DNA of 64,000 nt. Origin: Adiantum capillus-veneris. Lineage: Eukaryota > Streptophyta > Polypodiopsida > Polypodiales > Pteridaceae. This document shows, piece by piece, positions 46,423 through 56,789 of this stretch. The translations under genes were made by a program, and so were the position numbers. The notes beneath the pieces were generated by a model. That model had not been told where the DNA came from. It saw nothing but the letters and a program-made list of their open reading frames with translations, and made no database searches. The stretch spans positions 9,674,978-9,738,977 of the forward strand of contig CM043961.1 in NCBI GenBank assembly GCA_014529385.2. Direction: 5' to 3'. Positions within the stretch are counted from its first letter, which is position 1. Each line of letters starts with the position of its first letter.

Positions 46423-46802
46423 TGATTTCCAGAGCCTCTACATGCGTTTTCGCGTGCGCGCGCGCAATCGCAGTTTTCAGGCAGTTTTCGGAAAATTTGC
46501 TCGTGGGAGCATCCTCGACGTTCCGGGAGTATTCTCATTAGGTGACCTAGGGTTTTACCCCCCTTTTGAAGCCGTTCGAGCCCTCAGAATTTTGTTCTGA
46601 GCAGCGTATCAGAAGTTACTTTTCGAAGGCGTTTAGATAAAGAGGGTGTGCTTTTTGACAGATTTTCTTCAGGTAAACAGTTCTTTTGGGAAGCAACTTG
46701 TCTTACTTTGTGCTGAGATTTTGTGTAGAGTTTTGCTTGCATTGGAGAGGAGATTTGTGAATCTCTTGGAGGTTCTTTTGCTCTCTTGTGTGCATCCACA
46801 GT

Positions 46803-48101
46803 ATGGCTCAATCTACGGAGAAAGAGATTTTTGGTGCGTTTACATCCGAAGACAAATTGGATGGTACCAACTATTCTCTTTGGTCTTTTATGGCCAAAAA
46901 TGTTTTGGTTGGTAAAGAATTGTGGGATTATGTATCTAGAGATGAAGTTCGTCCAGGTAGCATTGCACCTGCCACGCCTGGTCGTGGTGCAGCTGTTGGT
47001 GCAGGACCCTCACAAGTCACTCCAGAGCAAAAGAGATGGGATACTAAAGATGCACAAGCTATGGCTGTGATTGCCTTAACCATAAAGAGGACAATCACAC
47101 CACATATCAGATCTTGCAGAACTTCTGAGGATGCTTGGAACACTCTGCAAGCTATGTTTGGAGGAAGAAACGCTGCCAGAATAGAGTTTTTGAAGAAACA
47201 ACTTTACAAAATACAGATGGACGAAGGTGACGATATCGTCGAGCATCTTACAAAAATCAAGGATCTTAAAGAGCAATTGCTTAGCATTGATGAAGTGGTT
47301 CCAGAGAAGGACTTGGTTTCCAAAACACTCAATTCACTATCCCCATCTTATTTGACTTTTCAGACTTCTTTGACTTTGTCTTTGCGAGCTAATCCTGAGC
47401 CTCTTCATTTTGAAGAGTTAGTGGCTTTGCTATTGCGGGAGGATCAATCACGTAAGAACAAGTCTTTACAGGTGGATGGTATGGATCATGCTCTTGTTGT
47501 ACAGAACAAAAACAAGGGTAAAGAGAGTGCTTATCACTCCAAGTCTCGTGCAGGACAGTCTTCAGAGAAGTCTAAAGGTGATTCCGACAAGTCCAAGAAG
47601 AAAGGTAAATGTCACTACTGCAAGAAACCTGGTCACTACATTAGTGAGTGTAAAAAGCGAATTGCTAAAGAAAAGAAGAAAGAGTCAAGTTTGGTTGTTT
47701 TAGCTTCTGGTGATTCTTCTACAGCTAAAGAAGAGTCTGCAAACTTTGTGCAGGATTCTTATGCTTTCTTAGTATATTCAGATTTTTCTTCTTACAGTGT
47801 TGACGAGACACAAATGATTTGGTACTTTGATAGTGGTGCATCCAGGCATATTACTTCAAGGAAGGATTTTTTTTGTTCATTGGATGCAGCTCCAGCAGGA
47901 AAGAAGGTGACGTGTGCAAATAATGCTTCTTACCCAATCAAAGGTGTTGGTAAGATTTTGATTACCATTTCAGATGGTTTAGATTTATGCTTGCCAGATG
48001 TCTTATATGTTCCAGGGATCAAGAAGAATTTGTTGTTTGTATCCTCTCTTGCAAAAATTGGTCTTCGGGTCATTTTTGAGGATGACAGATGTGTTGTATG
48101 A
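46803..48101 (+). pseudogene. copia Gag and protease
   Basis: From ATG 46803 (MAQSTEKEIFGAFTSEDKL) the frame is open for about 430 codons. DGTNYSLWSFMAKNVLVG is the copia Gag N-terminal pattern, and SCRTSEDAWNTLQAMFGG continues the capsid-like domain. CHYCKKPGHYISEC is a C-x2-C-x4-H-x4-C knuckle, and WYFDSGASRHIT is the aspartic-protease active site. It ends at TGA 48099-48101 in a context (V-stop-D-R-E-N-G-Y) where the protein clearly continues. Gag packages RNA; the protease matures the polyprotein. Confidence 0.88.
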
Positions 48102-48884
48102 GATCGAGAGAATGGTTATTCTCTTATCACTACAGGTACGCTGGAAAATGGACTATTTGTGCTAGATCGTTATGAAAAGCAGATTCAGGTGTGTATTGCA
48201 TAAACAAAGACTCGGGCCATGCAGGATGCTGAGTTGTGGCATGCTAGATTTGGGCATGTTGGTTATGGCAGTTTGATGACTTTACAACGTCATAATATGG
48301 TGCATGATTTGTCTTTATTGGAGATGCCACCAAGACCTGTATGTGAAGGTTGCGTTCTTGGAAAGATGCACAGATTTGCATTTTCGCAGGATGGTTCAAT
48401 TAGAGGGACACGAAAGTTGCAGCTTGTACACAGTGATGTATGTGGTCCTATGAGGACGCCATCTATAGGAAACAACCTTTATTTTGTGACCTTCATTGAT
48501 GACTTTTCCAGGTTTTGTTGGGTGTGCCCACTCAAAGCAATTCAGATGTGTTTGCAATTTTTCAACATTATGTCGCCATGGTTGAAAATGAAACAGGTTG
48601 CAAAGTACAGACTCTTCGTACCGATTGAGGAGGTGAATACATGTCAGGTGCATTTAAGGATTTTTTGGGAAAGAAAGGCATTAAACACCAATGCACTATG
48701 CCATACACACCACAACAGAATGTTGTTGCAGAAAGGAAGAACGGGTCTTTAATGGAGACGGCTAGATGTATGCTCAAGGCTAAGAGTTTGCCTCATAAGC
48801 TATGGATGGAGGCAGTTGCTTGTGCAACACATGCTTTGAACAGGTGTCCTACTCGTGCCTTGAAGACCATTACTCCATATGAAG
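48102..48884 (+). pseudogene. copia pre-integrase domain and integrase, truncated
   Basis: After the stop the same polyprotein continues: AELWHARFGHVGYGSLMTL and CEGCVLGKMHR give the H-H-C-C zinc domain. HSDVCGPMRTPS has the first Asp and TFIDDFSRFCWV follows. A one-base loss near 48530 shifts the frame; then GIKHQCTMPYTPQQNVVAER brings the Glu of the core, and RALKTITPYEA is where copia sequence ends at about 48884. A TGA near 48627 replaces the residue after T-D, next to G-G-E-Y, where the second core Asp lies. Confidence 0.85.
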
Positions 48885-49190
48885 CCCCCGGAAAACAAGG
48901 GTTCCAATGAGCCTAAGGGGAAGGACAATGTCCAAAAGTCTCCTAAGGGCAACTCCAACAAAGCTAAAGAGAAGGGAGTTTACAAAGGTAAGAACAAACT
49001 CTCTCCTGAAGAGCTTGAGCGTTATCGCAAGGATAACCGGTGTTTCAAGTGCGGCGAACAAGGGCATGTGTACCGCGCTTGTCCCCAAAAGAACAACCGC
49101 CAAGATCCTCCTAGAGCTTTCTTGGTTGAAATCCAAGAGGAGGAGACTCACCAAACAACTCACAAAGGATCTCCTCTATGCCATGCTTAG
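48885..49190 (+). pseudogene. chromovirus Gag C-terminal part
   Basis: Pro/Lys-rich entry (NKGSNEPKGKDNVQKS), then CFKCGEQGHVYRACP, the same CCHC knuckle as in the - strand copy, then a TAG at 49188-49190. The N-terminal capsid part is missing because of the fusion. Confidence 0.85.
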
Positions 49191-52100
49191 GGAAAGGTAA
49201 GAGAACATGATGCTTTTATTCTCTTTGACCCTGGTTCTACTCACAATTTTATATCTATAGAGTTGGCCACCAAGCTAGGCATACAATCCTACGAGATGGG
49301 AGATATCCTACCCGCAGACAGTGCCTTCAAGGGGCAAGAAGCTTCAGTCACTCCCTTAATCGGGAAATTGAGGCTTCATGTCCAAGGCTATGTGGACAAA
49401 GAGGACTTCTTTATCTCTCCTCTCAAGCATGAGGATGTAATCCTAGGGGCACCATGGTTTGACCGCCTTGCTGCCGATGTTAAATTTCCTGAAAGGAGAA
49501 TCTCCTTTAAGTTCAGGGAAAAAGACATGTATATAGATGCTAAGGAAATGGGTAACACCATCCCCATTGCACATACACCAGCTTTCAACAAGTCAATAAA
49601 GAGCTCTATTTCCGTGTACATGATTTTTGTTAAAGATTCTAAAAATGAACCTAATGCTTTAGCAAAAGAAAATAAAAGCAACCAAAAGGAATTAGAGTTA
49701 TCCAATTTTCTCAAGGGGTTTAATGATGTTTTTATTGACGACATCCCTTGTGAGCTACCTCCTAAACGAGGTAATGATGACCATGCAATTGAACTTCTTC
49801 CAGGAAGTTCACTGCCTAACAAACCTCCTTATAGAGTTTCTCAAGCTCAACAAGAGGAGATTATGCGGCAAGTGCATGAGTTAGTTGAGAAGGGCATGGT
49901 TAGGCCTAGCTCATCTCCATTTTGCTCACCTGTGCTATTAGTGCAAAAGAAAGACGGCACATATCGTATGTGTGTCGACTATAGAGCACTAAATAGGATC
50001 ACTATCAAGAATAGGTTTCCCGTTCCACGGGTAGAAGACCTATTTGATAAGCTACAAGGATCGACCTACTTCAGTAGGATTGACCTAAAAAGTGGCTATC
50101 ATCAAATAAGGATAGTTGATCAAGACATTGTAAAGACCGCATTTCGTAGTACATTTGGTCTTTACGAATACATTGTCATGCCTTTTGGCCTGACCAATGC
50201 ACTAGCCACATTCAACCGCTTGATGCAGAAGCTGTTCAGGCCTCATCGAACCTTCACTGGAGTGTTCTTTGATGATATTATCATCTACTCTAATTCATTG
50301 GAGGAACACAAGCAACATCTCCAGGTAATATTTCAAGTTTAAGGAGAGAATAAACTTTATGTTAATCGAAAGAAAAGTGAATTTTTCTTGCAAGAGATTC
50401 AGTATTTAGGTCACATTATCTCTCAAGATGGCATCCAAATGGATCCATCCAAGTTAGAGGTAATAAAAGGATGGCCTAAACCAAGGAATCTTCATGAACT
50501 AAGAAGCTTTATAGGTATGTGTGCATACTATAGACGCTTCATAGAAAAGTTCTCACAAATTGCGGGACCATTACATGACCTAACAAAGAAAAGCGTTAGG
50601 TATACATGGTCTGCTAAGGAGAACAATGCTTTCAAAAAGCTTACCTCTCAACCTGTGCTTACACTACCGGATCTCTCAAAACCATTTGAGGTCCAATGTG
50701 ATGCTTGTGGTGATTGCCTTGGAGCTGTTTTGCTCCAAGAAGGGCACGCCATAGGCTATGAGAGTCGAAGGCTCGACCCTGTTGAGCAAGCTCTAGGCAT
50801 ATACGAAAAGGATCTCCTTGCAGTTCTACATGCCTTAGACTCATGGAAGCACTATTTATTGGGGACTCCTTTCATTCTGCGAACGGATCACCAAAGTCTT
50901 AAGTACTTCATGACGCAGACCAAGCTCTCCGACAAACAAATGAGGTGGGCAAATTTCCTTTCGCAATTTCATTTTCATATTGCTCACATTGCTGGCAAGC
51001 ACAATCAAGTAGCCGATGCACTCTCAAGACGGCCGAGAGTGAATGCGGTTTCCATAGCAACTCACAATGGTCTATCTTCAATGATAGATGAGTACGCTAT
51101 TGATCCCGACTTTAGAGATGTGATTTCAGCCCTGGCATTAGGGAAGAAAGAAGAACCATTCACTTTACAAGATGGTTATCTTCTCTATGGCAATAGACTA
51201 TGCATTACTAACTCACTACGCGAGAAAGTAATGTATGAATCTCATGCTCCACCTTATGTGGGGCATAGAGGCATTCAGTCTACCTTAAAGCGAATAGAAA
51301 CATATTTCTATTGGCCTACCATGAAAGTGAACAGACAAGAGTGTGTTTCCAAATGTGTGGTATGCCAAAAGACAAAATTTGATAGAGGGAAGCAACTTGG
51401 ATTGCTTCAACCCTTGCCAATCCCTAATTCACCATGGGAGAGCATATCCATGGATTTTATCTTTGGATTGCCTAAGTCTATCCATGGGAATACGGGAATA
51501 TGGACGATAGTAAACAGGTTCAATAAACAAGCTCATTCTATACCTGTCAAAAAGACTATCAAAGCCCATCAAATGGCAACCCTCTTCATTTCACAAATTT
51601 TCAAGTACCATGGCTTGCCAATGTCCATAGTGTCGGATAGAGATCCTAGAATGACCAGTAATTTCTGGAAGGGTCTCTTTGAGAATTTAGGTACAAGGCT
51701 AAACTTCTCTTCGGCCTATCATCCACAAACGGATGGCCAAAGTGAAATAGCTAACCTAACAATTCTCAATCTACTAAAAGCCTATGTAACGGAAGTAGAT
51801 CAAAGATCCCAATGGGAGAAGTACTTACCTTTAGTGGAGTATGCTTACAATAACACTGTACATACTTCCTCGGGAAAAGCACCTTTCGAGGTAATTGAGG
51901 GAAGATCAAAAAGTCCCTCGCTACTTAAGGTACATGGGAAGATCTTCGCTACAGATGAGTATAGCCGAGACCTACAAGAATCTTTTCAAAAGATTAAGGA
52001 TGCTATCTCTATCTCATAGCAAAGGCAAAAGGCTGTTGCTGACAAGCACAGAAGAGCCCAAGCCTTTAAAGAAAATGATTGGGTCTTGTTAAAGTTTCCA

Positions 52101-52529
52101 AAGGCTCGATTAAGGCACACGACGGGCAAGAATCCTACGGGCCACCAAAAGTACTATGCTAAACTAGTAAAAAGGTACTATGGTCCCTTTCAGATTGTTA
52201 GGCCAATCAATGAGATGGCCTATTAACTCAAGTTGCCCAATCATTGGCTCATACACAATGCTTTCCATGTGAGCCTATTAAAGCCTTACAAAGGAGAGCC
52301 ACCTCAAGAACCAACTATTGAAGACCCACCGGAGATCGAAGACCAAGAGGAGGTGCTGCAGCCCGAGTCCATTCTCTGACATGAGGACAAGGTACTAAGA
52401 GGCGGTAAGACTATCCGACGATATCTTATTAAGTTTAAGAATTATCCTTTTGAAGATGCTAGATGGATGCAAGGCATACAATTAAAGAACCTAAACCTTG
52501 TCAATGCTTACAATGCTTCCCAAGAGTAA
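49191..52529 (+). pseudogene. chromovirus Pol: protease, RT, RNase H, integrase, chromodomain
   Basis: Protease: AFILFDPGSTHNFIS (D-P-G-S in place of D-S/T-G) near 49215-49260 and ILGAPWFDRL. RT: CVDYRALNRITIKNRFPVP, YFSRIDLKSGYHQI, VMPFGLTNALATF, FFDDIIIYS. RNase H: QCDACGDCLGAVL, YEKDLLAVLHALD, RTDHQSLKYF, VADALSRR. Integrase: HAPPYVGHRG with CVVCQKTK; SMDFIFGLPKS, SDRDPRM and TDGQSEIAN give D, D and E. The C-terminal chromodomain contains GGKTIRRYLIKFKNYPFED. Stops at 50340, 52017, 52224 and 52377 lie in otherwise conserved positions, judged by the - strand copy. No frameshift is present, so this is the better preserved coding copy of the family. Confidence 0.92.
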
Positions 52530-53656
52530 GCAAATGTACAAAATGTTAAAAGAAAAATGATGAACAAAGTTTTGTCTTATAAGACTCTCCTTTTTTTTTA
52601 TTTGTGCACAAAAATGAAGTAGTATGCATGCTTAGATCAAGTTTGTGGAGACGACGTCTCCCAAACACCAAGTAGAGCTTGTCACTCTACTACGGAAGAC
52701 TGATAGGACTGATGTGCAGACATTCTTGCGGCAGCCTCAGGCTCTCAAGCGCCAAATGGACTAGTCATCCATTATGGAATGATGTCGTAGGGTAACATAG
52801 GGATCCTCTACCCGCTAAGAAAAGGACTCATGAATATGCTTTATCTTCTCTACACCATAGTCGAGGACGACTATGATTTCAAGAGAGAGGTAATGTCATA
52901 ATAATCAATATCTAATTCTCCTAAATGATTTTCTCATATTAAACTGATCATTTAATGTGGGGAAGTGCCAGGGGAGAAAAAGCTAGAATATTGGTTAAGC
53001 TAGCAGACCGGCCACCGTAGGGATCCAAAGGGGGGGCCATCTGCAAAAGAGCCATGTGCAACAATGGGCTAAAAAGACCCTAAGGTTCAACCCATTAAGA
53101 CTTCCAAAATGCTAAGGTTCCAAAATTCAAAGGTTGTGTCCAAAGGGTTAAAGCTTAGGGGGAATTGGATGCTTTGTGTGCTCTCCAAAGTCAATGCACA
53201 TCCCTACATGGGAGGGGGCGAGCCCTTCTTCTAGGGGATGAGAGAGAAAGCCACACACACACACACAAGCCCCTTTACACAAAGGGAATTAGGGACACAT
53301 GTCAGCTCTCTAGCCCAGATGCCCACAAGGTGTGCCCAATTCCTTTTGGATGACCCTTGAAGTGGACCAATGAGAATTAAGCTAGAGTAAATCTAGTTTA
53401 ATTAATTTAAAAACATTTAATAAAAGAAACCAGTAAGAATTAAGTCTCCTAGAAGACTATTGGGCAGTCTCCCAAAGGGTCCAATGAGCATTCAGGAGCC
53501 CCATGGCTTGCCTGATTCCTATTGGCCAGGAGGCAAAGGGGTCCAATGAGAGTTTAGTTTAAACATTTAATTACCTCAAGCTCTCACAAAAGGGGAAAGG
53601 GGGACACATGTCAGAAGGCTATCACTTATGCTACTTAATTATAATTGGCTTGACTT
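52530..53656 (+). other. chromovirus 3' untranslated region
   Basis: Matches the - strand copy's 3' region, including the hairpin at 52856-52875 (CATAGTCG ... CGACTATG). It contains three copies of a sequence like the tract/LTR edge: GGACCAATGAG at 53364, GGGTCCAATGAG at 53477, GGGGTCCAATGAG at 53537. Short frames inside are not credible genes. Confidence 0.7.
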
Positions 53657-53666
53657 GGGGAGGGCC
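53656..53666 (+). other. polypurine tract of the + strand chromovirus
   Basis: GGGGAGGG directly before CCAATGAGGCTGC, which corresponds to the LTR edge of the - strand copy. Shorter than in that copy. Confidence 0.6.
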
Positions 53667-54457
53667 AATGAGGCTGCAGGAAGAGCAAATAGCAAGGGGG
53701 CTCGCCCAAGAGAGAGAGGGGGCTGATTTTTTCTTGGCATTATCACACACACACTCACACAATCTCATGTGTGAAGAAAGAGAAGACTATCTCTTCCCAA
53801 GCTTTAATGGAGAACTCATCACCTACTCCAAGCTTGTGAGATAGAATCCTACCTCAACACTTTCTTGGCATGTGGATGCAAATCCAACCAAGAGCCAAGC
53901 TTCAATGCATGCTCATCTCCTCTATCAAGCTAATTACTAAGCTAAGCTATGCTAATATGAGTGATTATGTGAGGAGATGTACATCTTTCTCGTAAGATAC
54001 TCCTTCTTCCTCTCAATCTACTCTCATACCCTGCTAGCTCTCACCATCTTCGAAGGTGTGTGAGGTCTTGGGTCTGAGAACCGGGATAATTCAAGTTGTG
54101 TTTGTTAAGTGTTTTGCTTAGTGCATGAAGCTTCCATCTTCATTGCACTAGCTAGTTTTGAAGGAACACAAAGAATTGTATTGTACAATGTCTCTCTTGA
54201 TGGGAGAAACCATAATACAAAGCCTTTTGGAGGGGGACCGGCTCCATGAAAATCCGGTCCTCAATTGTTGTCAATAGCTTAATTTCTCTCTCTTTTGAAA
54301 GTATTGTTGATGCTATCTAACTAGGTGTTATGCTTTTTGTTGCTCTCTCCACCCAAGCACTCTTGTAATTCTCATTAGGAATCTATTCTAATGAAATGCC
54401 CACTATGTTCATGCTAATGTCCGCTACACATAAGTTATTAGGCCATTAAATGTTACA
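53667..54457 (+). repeat. 3' LTR of the + strand chromovirus
   Basis: About 790 bp from AATGAGGCTGCAGG to the TGTTACA end. It shares with the other copies the segment GAGGGGGACCGGCTCCATG, TCCGGTCCTCAATTGTTGTC and the CTTCATTGCAC / AAGGAACACAA region. Confidence 0.8.
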
Positions 54458-55896
54458 AACATCACGTATATATAAGCTCGAGCGAGAAAAAAGCCAGCAA
54501 TGGTGAGCGTTCTAGGGAGAGAATTTCGATTGCAGGGACTAGGGAGAGGAATGGAGAAAGAAGAGAGAGAAGACATGACCTCGATGCAACCATTGGTTAG
54601 AAGCATGGGAAGGAGAGGAAGCCATGAGGGAGAAGGAGAGGCGGCAGCATGTGAAGCATCGTGGTAGCAACGAGTCCCTAATGCGTGGGTGAACGATGGA
54701 GGAGAGAGGGAACATGAAGGGCTGTTAGAGCACCAGAGAAGAATCATCAAAAAGATGGAGTAGTGCGAGCAGCATTGGGAAGAGGGGGGTCGATTGCCTG
54801 CGATGAATGCAGGGGTAGGAGCTGCGCACTCCCACCATGGCAGCATGGCTGGCCGCCGCTCATGCAGGGGCAGGAGCTGCACACTCCCACAAATCAACGT
54901 CTACGGGTACACCCCACGTAGACATTAATTATGCGCCGCCAGCACCCCCCGATTCCTCGAGAGAGAGAGAGAGAGGTGTGTATTCCCGATGCGTCTCCCC
55001 CCGTTGCAAGAAATTCAAATTCGTTCATCCTCTCTCTCTCTCTCGCTGTATCTAACACTGTGTCGCAGCTCGTCCGTGTAGTAGATGTCCTATATTGCCG
55101 TTTGCAAGGCACACTGCCGGACAATTCTCCTATTGCCACGTGTCAGCGGGGGAGCCGGAATTCCCTCCCCCATTATCTATTAGTATAGATTCTTGAATTT
55201 TTAAAGTGGATTTTCTCATTCCCCCCCTCTCTTTTATCGGATGATTTGGTTTTTTCAACCGGATCAAGACTAAGCTAAGACATACTTTTCTCGAGCATTG
55301 CTAGTAAAGCACAAACTGTCGAGCACAATCAATGCACATGGGAAATTCAGCTCCATTTAATGGAAATGACGGCGGAACTAAATCGCAAGGCTAGTTAGTG
55401 CCTATGTGCAACAGCAACACATGCGCACAAGGAATAAAGTGCAAAAAACTCCCCTTGATTTTTTTGCTTTCCCTTTCTAAAATTTTAGAGAAGAATATGC
55501 TAAATGATTGCTCGTTTTCTTCAAGCAAGGGTGTGAAATTGTGGCCAAAAATTGAAAAGTTCACCTATTGGTTCCCTTTTTATTAATACGAATCTTTTGA
55601 GATCCTTCCCTCCTCCTCCCTTTGCCAAGCCTCCAGCTTTGGCTTAGAGAGGGTGTTCCCACACACATCCTGTTCACCTTAGTGCTACACGCGTAAAGAA
55701 TCCCTCAGGGCATCCTTCAACTCCAGGGTGCTCCCATATCCCTCGTGATCCACCCTGTTCATGCCCTTTGCTTGCCTTGTCTTTCCCACGTGAGATCCAC
55801 ACAAGCCCTCTGTGCAACCAATTTACTTGTAGGGTGCTCTCACCACCTTCCTGATGCAGAGATCCTCTCCACTCAATTGCTACTTGCCCAACTCGT

Positions 55897-55898
<2 letters not shown>
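54458..55898. other. gene-poor interval with CT/GA runs
   Basis: Contains a two-copy repeat (GGAGCTGC-CACTCCCAC type near 54810 and 54866), short GA and CT runs at 54959-54976 and 55032-55043, and a G-box-like GCCACGTGTC near 55136. No gene could be supported downstream of that motif. Confidence 0.4.

Positions 55899-55942
<44 letters not shown>
55899..55942. repeat. GA microsatellite
   Basis: Uninterrupted GA tract. Confidence 0.95.
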
Positions 55943-55944
<2 letters not shown>

Positions 55945-56204
55945 AATGATTTCCCCCCTCGCACATGCCCTGCCCACTCCTCGTCCCTCTCTTGTAACCT
56001 TGTCACCAATAGCAGGGAAAAAATGTGGGCTGAGTCGATCAGTTGCACATGCAATTGTTCCACTTTCATTGATGTTGATCCGTAGTCAGACATAGAAATG
56101 CCAGGTGCAATGACGCATGGCACAACTTTCTCTCTCCTCCATGGATAGACTATCGAGCATCATTGTCTCTGTGTCTCCTTGCCTTGGTCTTGCTGCAGCT
56201 GGAC

Positions 56205-56208
<4 letters not shown>

Positions 56209-56270
<62 letters not shown>
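56209..56270. repeat. CT microsatellite
   Basis: Uninterrupted CT tract of about 60 bp. Confidence 0.95.
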
Positions 56271-56273
<3 letters not shown>

Positions 56274-56732
56274 ATCGTGCCATTCCCCACCCTTCTTCCA
56301 TGCATGACTATGTGTCCATAGCCTTCCAACCTCTCTCTCTTTCCTTGCTGCACAACTTGCCCTGCACTCGGTAGGACCCGCGATTGCCTACGTAGATAGC
56401 AAAAAAACCAACTTTCTCTCCCAGCTCGTCAAAAAATCTCTGTTTGCTTGCGTCCACAAAGCCATTTTCCTTACCCTAGTGATTGCTGCACAGCACCACG
56501 TGCATCTTCCATGCCTCGCACCTCTTGCAGTGGAGGGGATCACACCAAGGGCAACCTCACCATGCCACACACATGCCATTGCCACACAATGCTAGGCAAG
56601 GGAAACTCTGCAGCTTCATAGGTCTTGCAGCACAGACCATGGGAAACCTCGCCATGCCATCGAGACACAACGGTGCAAGGAGGCACTTTATGCCAGCCAT
56701 CCACAAATGAAAACAAAGATAGTCGATACAAA

Positions 56733-56738
<6 letters not shown>

Positions 56739-56787
<49 letters not shown>
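56739..56787. repeat. CT microsatellite
   Basis: Uninterrupted CT tract of about 50 bp. Confidence 0.95.

Positions 56788-56789
<2 letters not shown>

Larger units (their letters stand above)
46142..48884 (+). mobile_element. Ty1/copia element, 5' half, fused to a chromovirus at its 3' side
   Basis: LTR (about 46142-46404), tRNA-Met primer site, gag, protease and integrase in Ty1/copia order. Then it stops inside integrase at K-T-I-T-P-Y-E-A and runs directly into chromovirus gag sequence. RT, RNase H and the 3' LTR are missing. Nonsense codons at 48099, about 48201 and 48627 and a frameshift near 48530 show decay. Confidence 0.88.
48881..54457 (+). mobile_element. Ty3/gypsy chromovirus, 5' truncated, fused to the copia element
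   Basis: Close relative of the - strand element at 1348-9317. It starts inside gag at the copia junction, with no 5' LTR or primer site. The Gag-Pol frame stays the same from about 48881 to the stop at 52527-52529, broken only by five nonsense codons (49188, 50340, 52017, 52224, 52377). The 3' untranslated region, polypurine tract and 3' LTR (to 54457) are present. Confidence 0.9.

Noticed and set aside
55130-55145. ABRE/G-box GCCACGTGTC as promoter of a host gene
   Set aside because: No credible coding sequence follows within several kilobases on either strand.
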